A DNA stretch of 64,000 nt from Xiphias gladius (taxonomy: Eukaryota; Chordata; Actinopteri; Istiophoriformes; Xiphiidae), in contig NC_053418.1 in the NCBI RefSeq assembly GCF_016859285.1, positions 18,687,329 to 18,751,328 on the forward strand. The letters run 5' to 3'. The notes under the pieces are model-generated. The model made no database searches and was not told where the DNA came from. It was given only the letters and a program-made list of their open reading frames with translations. A program made the translations under genes and the position numbers. Below, piece after piece: positions 35,137-50,600 of this stretch; the first letter of the stretch is position 1, and each line of letters begins with the position of its first letter.

Positions 35137-36512
35137 TCATCCGGTGCCAGTGTAGGTATGAGGCAGCTGTGTGCTCACATTCATCAGCTCCTCGTCGTTT
35201 TTGGCATGCAAGTGTCTGAGGAGGTACCAGCTGGCCACCTGCACCACTGTCGCTGGGAAGTCTTGAGAGGAAACATACACCAGCCTCTCCAACAAGCGTC
35301 TTGTTTCCCTGCAGAAGACATGCTCAGAAATGGGCAAAAGGTTTTCATTTTCATTGCCTGAGTCCATAACTGTTTTCGTTTTTGTTTTGTTTTTTAAAAA
35401 TCAGCATTTCCCAATCTATACAATAAAATAAAACTTGGCTCTGGCATGAAAGGGTTTTTGATATTGTGATTATGCTTGGCACAGAGGAGTTCCTGCAACA
35501 TCTCTCCAGGAATTTAGCCAATTCATGATGGGCATATGCGTTCCCTTCAGCCGCTGATGAATGAAGCACTCTAATTAAGCATCTTAGCAGGTCTGTGAGG
35601 TAGTGACAGAAGGCTATTATATCAGGACTGCTTTGAAAGTTGCTTTTGCAGGTCCTAAAGTACCATCACTTTAAAAAGAAAGATGGAGGCATAAATCTGA
35701 AGTATTACACACAGTCAGTGGGATAAAATCGTGAGAAGCACTGACCTGGCTCCCATCTTGGTCACATACTGTAGCAGGGCCTGGAAGAGGTGGGCCATAG
35801 GGGAGGAACCCAGCTTCAAAACCTCAGTAGTGGCTTCTAGTACCAGGTCCTTCCATTCGTTTCCTGGGATACCTGCCTGAGAGGTCAGATCACACATGGT
35901 TAAGAATAACACTAACAAAGAGAAACCTACATAACTTTAGGGTTAAAAGTTTAATACTTTTGTGCGTAACACCTGCCTACTCTGTGTCAGTAACTGCTTT
36001 CAGAGGAGCAGTGACTGTCAGCAAAATTAGATGATATTCACAAAGTTAGTCAAATAGAAAAGAATTGTGTGTGATTATGGTAGGCAACAATGGGATTTTC
36101 TGTTCTGTGAGCAGTGGACTAAAAACGACATTTCCCCTGGTCAAATCACAAAGGCAGCTTCTTGTCTTGTTTGTATTCCCATTTGGTCATGGTTGCTGAT
36201 CCTATAATTCTGCTGGATATTCCTCTACCTTGTTTTTGTCCACAGGATAGGAATGTAGACAGGAGCTGCCTCTGGTCTTGTGTGTGTGTGGTTTTGACTT
36301 AGGGTACATTTTTAGGGACAAATTTCAGACTAAAGACCAGTTAATTGGGGACATCTTGTGCAACTGGGGACAAAAGCCGTGTCTCATATTGGGAAAAAGC
36401 TGATTTTTCTGTCAGTGTTTAAGGTTAGGGCAAGGGTTAGGCAAATAGTGGTTATGGTTAGGGTTGGGGCAAGTCTCCTGTAAATGAATTCAAGTCTTTG
36501 TAATTTCCCCAA

Positions 36513-36549
<37 letters not shown>

Positions 36550-38595
36550 TGTCTGTGTGTTTAGTAATATGTAAATGACCTCTCATTATTGTAAAACACT
36601 AGTAGTCCTTTAATGCTAAAACATTACTCCTGTGATTATTTAACTTCTATTTTGAAATACCCTTAGGTTTGTAATGTCTAAAAGGTTCTTATCTGTAGCA
36701 AAAGTATTGCACAGAAAAGATCTTTGACATTTGTGCTGTAATAACTGTACTTTATAACCCTAAAATTACGAATATTTGGGATCTAGATTCATGTTATATA
36801 CTATTCAGGAACTCACCATACAGGGTCCTAGAGCTAGCAGGGCTAGTCGGAGCAGGCTGGCAACCTGGCTGCTGTGCAGGCCAAGCTGTGAGGCAAGCTG
36901 GAGACTCTTTCTGTAAGCCATAACTGCCTGGACCAACAGACCCTGACTACGATACACCTCAGCCAGCCACTGAGAGAAGAACAGAAGAAGAGAAGGAGAG
37001 CGACAGGACAAGCAAAGATGAGTGGGAGTAGAGGTGAGGATGGGAGATTTACAGAGGAATGGGTAGAGAAGAGATTGTAAGAGGCAATATGAGATAAGGA
37101 GAGGTTAGAAGAAGAGAGGAATGATTTTTCTTAAATCATTCATGAGTTTTGATCTGATAATCACTGACAAATAATCCACTGCCTCTTGCTTGAAGTTGAA
37201 GCAAATACAGAACTAATGGCACAAAAATGCCAATATCTTCAGCCAGTGAAAAGATCTCCTCATTAGCATATAGTTAGCATATCATGGTATTTCTCAATTA
37301 CATATTTGTATAATACCAAGAGTGAGGCCAAATGTCTACTTCATTATTTGCAGTAACAATGAACTCTGAAGCTAAAGAAACTATTTATCCACAAATAAAG
37401 GATTTACAGCAATAGCATGGATAATTATTTTCTATCATTACAAAGAAGTATTTACTGCATGTTGGCAGTTATTATGTGATTTATTTTTATACAGATCTGA
37501 CTATGACAATCTGATACTGATACACATTTACAACTCCATCTCCACATTTACACTGTAACATTTTTGGCCGTTAACCATGGCTACAATCTGCCAATATGTT
37601 CAAGGTTAACAAGAGAGAGCGTGACTTCTTTGCTTTTTCTCCCCTGCTGGTAGTAGTCATTTGGTGTTAAGTGCTGCAGTATGAGATCTCAAGCAAGTCA
37701 CAGAAATTGTCTTTATTAGGCCAATGTCTCAGTGGAAGCAAGGCAAAATGGCTTTGTGGTAAGGAAAACCACACGTGATCATTTCAACACAACATGATCT
37801 CAACATTTAAACAAGTGACAATCCGAGACTGACAGCCATTACTTACTTACCATTACTTTCAAACCTGGATGAAAGGTTGGTTGGTTGGTTTTGCTACCTT
37901 TATAAGTTTGTGTGAACAACGTGCTATAGCACCGTTTTTAAAATTCTGTACCACTAAACGTCTGGTGTTCGAAATTAAAAAGTAACAGCTCATCAGTAAT
38001 TCACTGCGATACAAAGTGCTAGCATAGTATTTTAAATGACTAAGTGTCCACTTACATGCCATGCCCCCACGTTGGTGGAGTTCATCATCACCGTGTTGTT
38101 GAGCTGCTCCAGCACAGAGTCTGGGAGGGCAGTACCATCATTGGCCACAAGGAGACGCTGACACTGCACCTGTCTCAGTGACAGCATCACTGCTGGGTGT
38201 TCTGGGGAAACATTCAGCACCTTGGACGAAGCAGAGAGAGCATGAGGAACACAACAGTGACAGGAAGAGGCCTCGGATGAGATGAATCTGAATATAACTT
38301 GTATTATATCAATTGTTTCTCAAACAAGTGTAATTAATAAACTAAAATAAAAATATTTCTAGATTAAAGTAAATCAGAAAATAATGTTAAGGATGTGTGT
38401 GTGAAAACGTGTGTGTGTGTGTGTGTGTCTTCATGTTGAACCTGTGAACAGAGGGCTTCTGCCTGCTCCAGCTGTCCCCCCAGCACGAGACCAGTCACTG
38501 CCTGTTGTAGTACCCAGCCTTCTAAAGTCTGGGCTAGGGGGCGCTCTATCTCCTCCACACTACGCACTGGGATACAGAAAGGTGTTAGTTACACA

Positions 38596-38659
<64 letters not shown>

Positions 38660-41600
38660 AACACAAAACAGGAACCGCATCACCAATGAACACACCTTTC
38701 TCAGAAACCACTGACATGAGTGTTTTTTCCAGTCCTTGTCTGCAAGGTGCAGAACCTGAAAGATAGCAGGATGTGTTTTCTGTTTGACAGGCGGCCATTA
38801 ATCCCGCCCATGCTGCTGGATCATCTGAAAGTAGAGAGAGGAGTGGAGACTCTGATCACACAGACATTTCACTGTATTCCTTTCATGGTAGGTCCAAGGT
38901 AGCTTTACATTTATATGATAGGGATAAACATAAACAGGCTCTCTGTGCCACAAAACAGCAAAACTTCATTCTACTGTAAATTATCAGGGACACCTTTATC
39001 TTGAAGAGTAGTTCTCAAAGTGGAATTTCCTGCATAATACTCCACTACACTGCCCCTATATAAGAGAATTTACACAAATGAACTTCCTTATACTGAGGTT
39101 TGTTTAAAGACCGGTTTATTTTCCAAAACATGTACTTTTTCAGTGTGTTATTCTGTGAGGTAGTTCAATTTGTTTGTTGTGCAATTAAGTGTTTATGTGT
39201 ATGTCTACCGGGACAGAGCACCACAGCTCTCTGCATAGTCTTCAATGCATTCCTGTTACTGTCCTCTCCAGAGTGTCTTCCGCCTGCCAGCTGGTTCAGT
39301 CCACTGTACAACAGCGCCCTCTGCAGGCACACAAATTCGAACACCTCAGTTCAATATAAAAGCATGGTGGCAAGGATACTAAGGGAAAAACACGTTTTTC
39401 AGCTGTTGAAATATCTACAATGTACACTATATTAAACTTGATAAAGTTTAGGCAAAAGAACAGAATATGGGATTAAATTAATGACTGTTATACCGCTTTC
39501 ACACATGCACCTCAACACTCAACTTTTCTAGACATTACCCAGAAGAACTGAATGTGTGGTTCAACTGATTCGGACATTTGCGCTCAGACATTAAACGGAC
39601 TCTACCCTGCCAGCTCCCCAGTACAAATTCCATGTAATGTCCGATTGAGCCAGTGTGTGAATAGAACAGGTCTGGAGAATACACAGCGAGCAAGTGGGCA
39701 TGTTGATGACGTTTCTATCCTGTCTCCTGCATGCTCTACCCAGGCGCCACCCCTCGCCTAAATCAAAGGGAGTATTTCCAGTAGGTGTGAACACATCTCA
39801 CATGGACAATCTCCCGTTGTGTGCTGCATGTGTGAAAATCCAGACAATGTCCGGACCTGTTCATATGTGAAAACAGCTTAAGATAAAAGAATCCATAACA
39901 AACAGACAGGAGCACAACATAATAAAAAAAACACTATGCCATTTAAACAAAATTATAAAGTCACACTTTTACCTTTCCTTGGGTCATACTTGAGAGGCAG
40001 GCAACATGACCAGCCATTGCTCCACCCTGGAATACACAGCAGACAAAACCATGAACAAAACCACTAGAACTGTTCAGCAGTACTGCAGCGAGAGTGGATG
40101 AAGCTGCTCAGTTAAATGTGTGAGTATACTAGATTACCTGTGTTTGGGAGGTGTGTAAAGACTGTGTGTGTGTGTAAGCAGGCTTACATTTGCCTTCCTG
40201 GGGTAGTATTGTGGTACCACTCTGGACAGGAGGGCCCACAGAGATGGGTTTCCAGGATTGCTGTAAATAAGAAAAATCACACAGAGTAAGACTTATTATG
40301 TATATGATATGTTGCTAGACTGTACAGGGAACTGTTGCACCTGTTGATGATTCTTCAAGGTACTTATCAGTGGGTGTACCAGTTAAAATTAACAGCGAGT
40401 GCATGAGAAATAGCATCACATAATACTTAATGTTCAAAACTCTCCAAGGAGGCAGAGGATAATCTCACCTGGACATTTATTGAACTTTACTCTGATTACG
40501 TGAATGAGCAAAAAAATGCAGAAAGTGCAAAAGTGCCTGCATACATTTGTGGTGTATTCACCACAAATACTGTATAGAATAAACTGTAAGTCAGTTAATT
40601 TTTCAAGCACAGACTTACTTTAATATTCCAGCACAAATCAGCATATGATTTATAGAAGCAGCGAAATTTCTACCTAAACCTGATCCAAAACTATGAATGA
40701 TAATAAAATTCAGTGATATATGCAATCAGACACACTTATCATACTATCTCCTATCTTTTGTGTAATCCCGACAAAATGCATGTGACCCAAAGTACAAAGG
40801 TCTCAGGAAATCTGGTCTTCAATTATAAAGTGCAGTTTGATCACACTGATGTATAATTGATCTTTTTCAAAGTCAAATAAGGCTATTGCAGGGTACAGCA
40901 CATCAGTAGGGTGTTCTAAACATTTCAAACAAGCAGTTTACCTGTGTACTGCTCTGGAAGCCTCTCTTTGCACCGCACTGTAGTTACCCTGTAAGGCCAG
41001 CAAGGTGCAGGTGAGTAAACACCGCTGCTCTACAACACTCCCAGAGGCTGAACCTTTCTTCAGCAGCTCAGTCAGGGCAGCAGCAGCTAGTGTGACATCA
41101 CCGTGGACCAACCCCAGGGCACATAAACACAGCAGAGACTCTGAGATTGGCTCCTTTAACATCGAGCTGTGGAGACAGAAAGCAGACAGATCAATACTTA
41201 GATCAAGTATAGTACAAGCATTAGCACACATAATCATCATGTGGTAATGTAGTTGACAACTATTTTTGTTTTGAAAGATTTTCCTTGGCACACTCAAATG
41301 GTCTGAGGAAGCACCAGCATTTAAGACTTTTCAGTTAACTATCAAACATCATTCTTTTAAATGCAGGAAACTACTATATTTACGTGATCCTTTTATATAA
41401 ATATTTAGTTTTCTCAAAATTTTTCTGACTTTCAGGTTTGGTATTCTGGCATCATAGCTTGTCAATTCAATATTGTTTGGCCACAAGGACTTGAACAGTC
41501 CTTGACTGAAACAGAAATACCATTATAGTTTGTAAATTAAGAAAAATAACAGAGGATCCTTGACTACATCATATTGCCTTACTCTCAAAGTTAGTGGACA

Positions 41601-44600
41601 AGGTTAAAAACATACAAAACCACTGGTGTGGTCCAGACAACGCTGTGGACTCTCACCATTTAAACAGCAAAGTCTTGGCTGAGTCTAGGTTGCCCTGCCG
41701 GTGTTGCAGCAGGGCTAGAGCTGTCAAGATGTACGCTTTCTCCTTCTCACTGGAAGCCACAGCCAAGGCACGTTCATAGGCTACAGTACACACACAATAG
41801 TTTATTCACAGTCACTCTGGCATGTAAACACATATACAATCTCTAACTTCAGTGAGTCTCCAGCTCTTACCGATGATGCTCTCTGGGATGAGTCCTGCCC
41901 TGCAGTATGCCAGAGCCAGTCCGGCCAGATCACTGAGCTCCTGCAGTGGAGTGGAATTATAAACATGCACTGCGTCCTCCCACTGGCCTGAGGTGCTGCA
42001 CAACACACAGACAAACATACAAAGAATGGAGATTGGAGAATTCGGTAAGTATCTTTAAAGATGGTTCAAGTACATGCTAATGAGAAAGCTGTTTGTTACC
42101 ATAAAGCACGGCCATAGTTGCCCAGAGCAAAAGCCAGCTCTTCTGTCGAGGACATGGACTGCAGCAGTTCAACAGCTCTGGTGAAAGAGAATTAAGATTG
42201 AGAAAAGTGAATTATGAACAAATATGTACCAAAATGTGTTCCTAATACATGATATAGCAGTGCAACATCTTTTGTCTGTCATTCTTTTCTTGGTACACTG
42301 CCTCATCTGTGAGCCTGTTGAGGCAGTCAGTGTAATTCAGACAGATACCTTTGGTAAGCCTGTAAGGCCTGCCTCTTCAACTGCAAATGCTCATTCAGGT
42401 AGCCCAGCATAATGAAGGCTTCAGGGTCAGACTGGATCCTCTCTGAGAGGGACGCAAAAGAAACTTCATGTCAGACAACATCCATCTCTAACACAGTACC
42501 CAAACACAACTGAGGCATCTGTGGATCCTGCATGATCATCAACACACAGATAGATTCTGTACCTGTGTACTTGCTGAGTGCCACCTGAGCAGCAGAGATG
42601 GCATTCATCTGGACTATGTTGTAACAGTACAGTTCAGAGTCTCTGTTGCTCTTATCCAGCAGGGTCGAACATACCCAGTAGGCATAACCTTTCACTCCCT
42701 CCATCTGTCGGGGAAAGATGAGTGAGAGAAATTAGGATGAAGAGCAAAAGAACAACAGGAAACAGAGTCTGACAAAGTAAAGGAGGAGAAAAAAAAAAAA
42801 AAATCAAATTTCCCGGTCATCATTGTATCATGGCCAATTCCTTAATAGTAGTAGCAAAAGGCTTGTAACTGAACATTGAGCAGAATGACTGAGAAAGTTG
42901 GAAGCCAAGAATAAAATCCAGCTAATGAGGGCTGGGTATTACAAATGCAACCCTAGTGGTTTTGGAAGGTCACGCACATGTGTGCTGAGTTCAGTGGTGT
43001 GCCTGAAAAGATCCATGGTGTCATAGCTTCCCACTCTCTCCGCTATCAGTGCCTGGTAGAAAGGGAAAGGGATAAAACTATCATTTAAACAGATACAGAC
43101 AAAGAAAAACAAAGACAGGAATTCATCAAGTCTCATGAATACTAGCACTCCGTTATACCATTACTTTCAGTTTAATCAAACCTTGTGTGGCCCCTCACCC
43201 AGCATACATGTCTTTCATATTTGTTACCACTGTGGAAGACTTGTAGCATCCCAAGTCAACCAAATTATCTTAATATTTTACCAAATTATCCCTCTCCCTG
43301 TTAGTCATACTGTCAATTTTCAACTGACATTGTGTCATATGTGTATATGTGCATGCGATAAGGAAGCCCCTGGCCACAGTGAATTATTGCCAAATGGCCA
43401 TTTCCTTCAACACAGTGGCATTAAAGTGACCTTTAAAGTATTGTTTTACAACGTATTTATAAGATAAAGTAGAGTGGGGATCAGTACCTGTCCAATCCAG
43501 CAGTTGACATACAGTGGCTCCAAGGACTGGGCAATCTTGAAGGCCTCATGTGCAAGCTAAGAAAAAAGACCAGACTTTAGCAAAGAAAATGTCAGCTATG
43601 ATAAAAACAAGAAGAATGTGTAAGTAAATTGATCACACCGCACCTCTATATTGTCCTTCTTCAAATACAGGGTACCAAGGTTTGTCCAGGCAACAACATT
43701 CTGTAATGAAATATTATAAAGCCTAGTAAAAACATCAAAATATTTTCTGATTATACTATTCACCACCAGACCAAATGTGCTGTACATACATTTGGTTCAA
43801 CTTGTATGGACTTGATGAAGCAATGTTGAGCCAGAGAAAAGTTTTCAAGACCTGATGTGACAGAAAGAAAGTGACAGAAGTGTGTTAGTTCCTCTGACAC
43901 AGATCAATCAAAAGTTGTTGTATTAAAAAGAGAAAAAAAGTTGTATCTACATACATAATTAGGCTATGTTTTTTTGTCTGCCGATTTATTTAACACCGAA
44001 GCTAATGCTACAACAATTTTTATATTTCCAATGTATCTATGTTTATGTTTACCGACCCACGACTTTTCCTAAATACTAGTAGCCTTAGTACTGCTACTAG
44101 TACCCACATTTTAAAAGCTGTAAAATGAGGAGAGCAGTGTAATTTCCACCACGTCTGGCTGGGACAGCAGTTATGTGTTTAAAGGCCTGTGTTATTTGAA
44201 TAAGATTATTTATATTATTTCTTTCATGTTTCAGGCCTAATTCAAATTCCTAGACATGTGTTTGTTTATCAGGCGGGGCTATGTGTGAAAAATTACAGCT
44301 TTTTAGACTGAATGAAGTCTGTATGAATCAATTAAAATTGAACTCTGATGGTATGTAGAGTGTATGTGGAGTCCAACAACTTGAGTATTTCCTACTGCAA
44401 AATGAAAATCATTTATTTTTGAGCAGTCTACTGTGCAGTACAGAAGTCTGAAAAGCAACCTATGGCTACAGTGGAAGGAGCCGGCTGCTGCACTCTTTAT
44501 TCTAATCAAAGATATTAAGAGCTTTTGGAATACCAATAAGTCAAACCCTATTTGGTCTGATACAATAATAGACAGAGATTTCCACAAACCGTAGGTCTTT

Positions 44601-47600
44601 GTATTATGACAGCTGGCTTGTCATTTAATTTCTAGGGGCAGAGCAAAGGGACTAAAACAAAATGTAGGGTCTTTTTCCTCTGAAAAATCACGCTGATAAC
44701 ATTTTCATACAACGTTTTATTATCAACTGAAAGTAAAAAGATTTTACAGCAACAATCCTAAACAGAATAAATTAATCTAGTTAGAGGATGCAGTCAATAA
44801 TGCACTTGAAACAGCATTTTTTCTTCAGTAATGAAATATTGGTGGGTCAAGTAGACGTTGACCAATCAGTCAATCTGTCCACCAGATATGGTATTCCACT
44901 ATTATTTACAAAAATGGGGATGCACATTGTTACCTTTGTTCATGGAAATGACTCCCAGGGCATTCCAGTAGCCGCGGTTTCCACTGTCCATCATTATAGC
45001 CTTTTTCAAACACTGAGAAGAGAAAAAAAAAAAAAAACTCTTAGAAGACCAACTCCGGGAACAAACAAAGCAAAACTGTTGTGTAGGATCCAGTGAATTA
45101 CCTGTTGAGCCTTCTCTAAGACCAGAGATTGGGAGTTCTGGTCTCCTTCTGTAGGGCAGGGTAGGCTGGCCTGGCGGTAATAGTTTACTCCTAGGTCATA
45201 CCAAAGGCTGGGGACCTCAGACATCAGCTTTAAAGCATGAGCATAGCACCTGCAGACAATATAATGTACTTAATGTTCAATATTCTGATTCTATGCTTGG
45301 CCAACAGGGGCAGACATGTATTGAAGGGCAACAAATAAATTATTATGCCTTTAAAACTATTCAGTCTCAACTTTTGACAGAGTAGCAATGGTATAGTCAG
45401 CTCAGAAAACATATGTCTGTTTGTGGACATACCTCTCTCCGACTTTGAGTGCCTGTGCCTGGTTCAGCATGTGGCTCTGTGTGTTGGGGTCTAAACCAGC
45501 CAGCGGGGCAGGCACTAAAACCTGTGCTCTGTTTGGCGACACAGTGCTGACTGCAGTGCATGCGTCTCCCAGCAGCTTCCACAAACAGGACAGGTCTGGA
45601 CGCAGCTCCACAGCTCTTTAAGCACAGAAATGTGGAAGGATAGATAGACGAAATTGGAGATACTGCATTGTCGTTTTGATACTGCCATGTAATGAATCGC
45701 AGACAAAGCAATATTTCATATTATGGTTTGCAAGTTTAATGAATGTCTAATCATTACGTGAAGAGGTTCTGTATGGCTTGCTGAATGAGGTCAATGGCTC
45801 CCCCATCTCTGCAGTCCTCCATTAAACTTTTTGCCAGAGACAGCTGGCACTCTCCAAGACCTGAACAACAGACAATATAAATCAACTTAAATGCCCATGT
45901 TTAGACAGATGACTCACCAGTGATATGCAATAAAAAGCATAACATTATACCAACTGTAGTGCATTTTTAGGGTATAATGAAACAAACACCTACCTTTAAG
46001 AGCAGGAACATAGTCCTGCTGTGCAGTGATCTGCAAGTACTCTGCGACCGCCTCTTTGAACTTGCCTAGGGTCTGTTTGATTGCAGCAGCCTGGTAAACA
46101 CTGTAGATGGAGGAGGGCTGAAGTTGATGGGCCTTACCAAAGGCCTTCAGAGCCGCTGTGAAGCTCCGGCGGTTTAGGTAGGCCTCACCTAAACACTCCC
46201 AACACACCCAGTCCTCGGGGTCTGCTCTCAGAGCTGCCTGCAGACTATTAACATAAACTGATTGGTCAATAATGCTCATACAGTCAAAACATCTAAACCA
46301 AAGTAATAAATTTATTTGATTCAGATTTTAAATTCTTACTCAGCTATGGCCTGTTGATGCTCTCCAACCTTGAGGTAGTATAGGCCTCGTCTCATCCAGG
46401 CCCATTTAGCTGAGCCTGGAGTGGCTTTCTCTATCACTGACTGTAGTGTTGCTAATGCAGTGTCCTATGGCATTTAGGGAAGAGGAAAGGGGTATAAAAA
46501 GGGAAGGAGGGAAAGGGGGAGCATGGGAAGGGTCAAGAGAAAAGAGAGGCAGCTGTAAGGAAACACGATAAAGTGCAAACAACACACTTGACAACTCTGA
46601 ACACTGTGGCTTTTTTACCACTGAGGCCACTCACCATATCCTCCTGCTCCATACTTAGATCCACTGAGGCAGTTCCAGACTCAGCATCTTCATTGTCCAA
46701 CTCAAAGGCCTTCTTATAGCAGCCTCGTGCTCGGCCACGATCATTTGCAATCTCCCGGTAATAATGCCCAAGGTAGCGGAACACACAGCCAAGATGTGGA
46801 TCTAACTTTGCAGCCTGAAATGGACAAATAAAGTTTTCAAATTGCAGTTCAACACTACACTTGACATCTGGCAATGGAAAAAGATAGAATGACAGTTTAT
46901 TTGTGGGCAAGTTAAGTCCTTCAACACCAATCTTTCATAGACTGGACCATCAACATTTTAGAGATAAAATGAGGCAAAGTTTTTATTTATCTAAAACAGG
47001 TACATCTTGTTGTGAAATACAGTTCTCCCTACCAACCATATCTTTGAAATTCTCAATAATTGTACTAACTTTCAGCAAGTGTGTATGGGCTTTGCTCCGG
47101 TCTTTACGGGTCTCTTCTCCCATGTCCCAGTAGAGTTGTCCCAGCAAGAAATAATACTCTCCACAGTTTTGGCTCTGGGTAGCTGCCTTCAAGAAACTAC
47201 ACAATGCAAGAAAAGAAAAGTTAACTTTGTAGAACTGTATCATTTTTATCATACAAATGGACTGTTTTACTCAAGTTTAAGACAATGGAGTCCCACAGAT
47301 GAAAAACATGCAAACAAAAAGAGACACAGTTTTTACCTCTGCTCTGCCAGCTGCTGCTGGCCCTCAGCTAAGTGTACCAGTCCTCTCAATGCTAAACCTT
47401 GGGCCAGGTTTGGGTTGGAGGCCAGTAGCTCTAATGACACCTATGAAAGATTTGATTTTGTACTAATCAATCTTCAATCTAATACATGACACATATTCAT
47501 TTACAGGGTGAGACGATCATCATAAGTTTAATGTGTTTCATATTAATTATTTGCTGAAATATTGTGTTTCCTATGTTTATCATAAAATAAAAGGGACATT

Positions 47601-50600
47601 TTCATAGACAGAATTCAGTAGTTCAAAGGTTTTTAACCTTAAGTGCTTGATCAGTCTGCCCTTTGTTAAGGTATGCCCATCCTTTAAGGGCTACTAGAAC
47701 TGGGTCTTTTTCAGCATCTGGAATCTAAAAAAGAAAAAACAACAAACATAGACATGACATTTCCTTTGATGTTCTGTAGTGCTATATACACATGTATATC
47801 CATGGTTACAACTGTGAAATATCTTCATATAAACTCAGAATAAATAAAATACTTTTAACTGTTGAATTAATGAATAAAAGAATATTCAAAAATTTAGTAC
47901 AAACAACATGGTGAATAAACAGGAGGATTAGGCAATCGCATTACCTTTGAAAAGGTCTCCAAAGCCTGGCCTGCAGCCTTCTCTCCTCCATTTCTGACTA
48001 ATGTCCCTAGCTTCAACCTGAGCAGTTTGACCCTCAGCTCATTATCTCCAGCAACACACATCATCAGACCTAATAACACCAGACAAACACTGAAGTTCAG
48101 TAAGTTTTTCAGGCACTAAAGACAGCCCATTAACATAATAGTTAACATCTGTGATTAATTCACAAATCCTTATGTTGTTGTTGTTGGTTTTTTTTGGTAA
48201 ATGTTTATGAAGTCTGATTAGACACACTCTTTTAGACTAGCTGGATCAGAGATTACATGCTGTTGTTAGATCGTCTGGATGGCTATAGTGATATATAAGA
48301 GACTAAACATACCTTGGGAGCAAGATGTAGTGCTGTCTGAGTATCTGTGCATTTTAAACTGAGCTTCAGCCAGACTGTACCATCCTGTACTGCAGCTCAT
48401 TTTCTTCAACCCTGATAGGGAGAGGGGGCAGATCACGGTCAGTTACCATAGCTGTCATTCTAAATCACTGTGATGGTCATGAAGTGTATGTCTCACTATA
48501 AAGTGTTCAGGTGTCTTTTGCACTAAGAACAGAATTCATTCTTTGCTATTGTCCAAACTAACCTTGTGAAAGATCCTTAATGGCATCTTTATATCTTCCT
48601 TCCTGAAGTGCTTTGGTTCCCAGACCTAAGTGACCTAACCCACAGTTAGGCGCCAGGTCCAGGAGCTGAGAGAAACAACCAACTGTATCCTCATTCAGGA
48701 TACCTTCAAATGGAAATATAACATGTATTAAGATTGCCTCTGCCATTTACTAACATACATTCTGATAGTAAGGGCCAACAATTCCCCTCAATGCTTGAGA
48801 GTGGCACTTAATGGCATTTTATTAGGGAAAAAAAAAAAAAAACAAAACTCTTGTCTGGTTCATTAAATCTAAAATCATAGTACGTAGAGCGTATATTCAG
48901 AAGTATCTTACCTGTTTTGAGGTAATGGGAACAAAGGACCTCAAGAGGATAACTTTGGTTGGGGTAGTGGGACAGCATGGACTCACAAGCCTTTTTTATT
49001 TTGGCTTCTTCTTGTGGCAGCTAAAGTAAGAGCAGATTCATGATGAGCAGGTGATTTAGGGAAAAACTGTCAAAAGCCAAGTATGAGGTAGCCTATTTTG
49101 ATGAATATGAACACAACTATCACTGAGCATCTGTAATGGTGATACAAACATAAGAGAAGGTCTGCTTACTTTAGAAAGACATTTTAAATAGTCAACTGAG
49201 ATCTTCTTGTGTTTCTCTCCTGGTATAGGGTCTATGAGAACCATGGCATTCTCAAATGCTGTGATTAACTGATGACCATAGACAAACAAAACAGTTAGAA
49301 AAGGGCAGATGGCAGGGATATGTGCAGTAAAAACAGCATTAAGAAAAATATTGTCTTTATTTTTGTCAGTCAGTGGGAGAAATGGGGGCTTATGACTTCC
49401 ACGAGGTAAGGTGTACCTGCTTCAAGTTCTAATTATAACTTTTTGGGACTTGTAGATTAAAGGGTATGGACTCTTATGTGTTGCAAAGTGTTTATACAGA
49501 AGGAGAAACACAACATATTGCAGCGTTTAAGTCCAAATTTGGGGAAGCCTTACATGCTGTTGAGTTTCATTGTCCTGCCTTTCCTCATTAAGACAGTCAG
49601 AGAGGAGTTGGGTCATCTGTTGCCATAGCTGCAGTAACTCATTCTTGTCCGCACCATCATCCTCCTTCAGTTGAATGAGCTGCAGCCAAACCTTTGCCAA
49701 CTGTCCGCAATGAGAAATGCATTCAAATTTGTGGAAAGAACACCAAACACTAATTTTTCATTAGTCTTCACCACATGCCTTTAAAATTACTTACCTTTAA
49801 ATATTCTTTGTCAGACTGATAAATATCTGACAGCTTTTTGAGCACTTCATAACATTTATTTTTGTCTGAGCTGCGAATGGAGAATTTAGTGAAAATCAAT
49901 AACATCAAAAATCAAATATATGAAAATAGTCCATACTACGACATGTATTGAAACTCCTAAAACCTTATGAGGTAAGCACAAGTAATACTACTGAAATTAT
50001 TACAATTTTCGACTAAATTATTAGAAATGTGTACTCATAAATATGTTTCCATATCTTACCTGGCATACAGCTCAACAAGCTTCTGATAAACGTTAGGTAG
50101 CTCAACTTTGAAGTCCCACTGATCGGTCTTCTCGTAAAGATTAGCTAAGCCCTTAAGCACAAACGCATTATTGACATGGTCGATAATTAGATATGCAGAG
50201 ACAAGTAGCATAAAATGCAGCATCCTCAATAAGAATGGACACGTTTCTTTTAAGAATTGTGCCACTTTGCAATGGCATCCGGATGTAATTTCACTGCTCC
50301 AATTTCAGCTCAACTGGTAAGACATTATCAATAAATGAATTGTTCTCAGTGTAAGACATCTAATGAGTAACCGTAGCAGTTTCCACTACACTTGCCCATC
50401 TTACCTGCCATGCCAGTAGCTGCTCAGGCTCCAGCTCCACTGCCTTTTTGTAGGCTGACTGTGACTGATCTGGTTGCTCGAGTTCACTGGCCGCCAAGCC
50501 GATGAATACCCATGCATTATAATTGTTCTTCTCAAGTTTCAAAACAGCCTAAAAAGACATTCAGGAGAGCACAGTCAACCATACAACATCTCTTTGCGAA

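Noticed and set aside
36420-36480. Interstitial telomere array
   Set aside because: Only a few degenerate TTAGGG-like words inside a dispersed repeat next to a (TG)n tract.
45397-45711. Long minus and plus frames over skic3 exon 18
   Set aside because: Alternative frames of a genuine exon; the frame reading [14 protein letters not shown] matches SKIC3.
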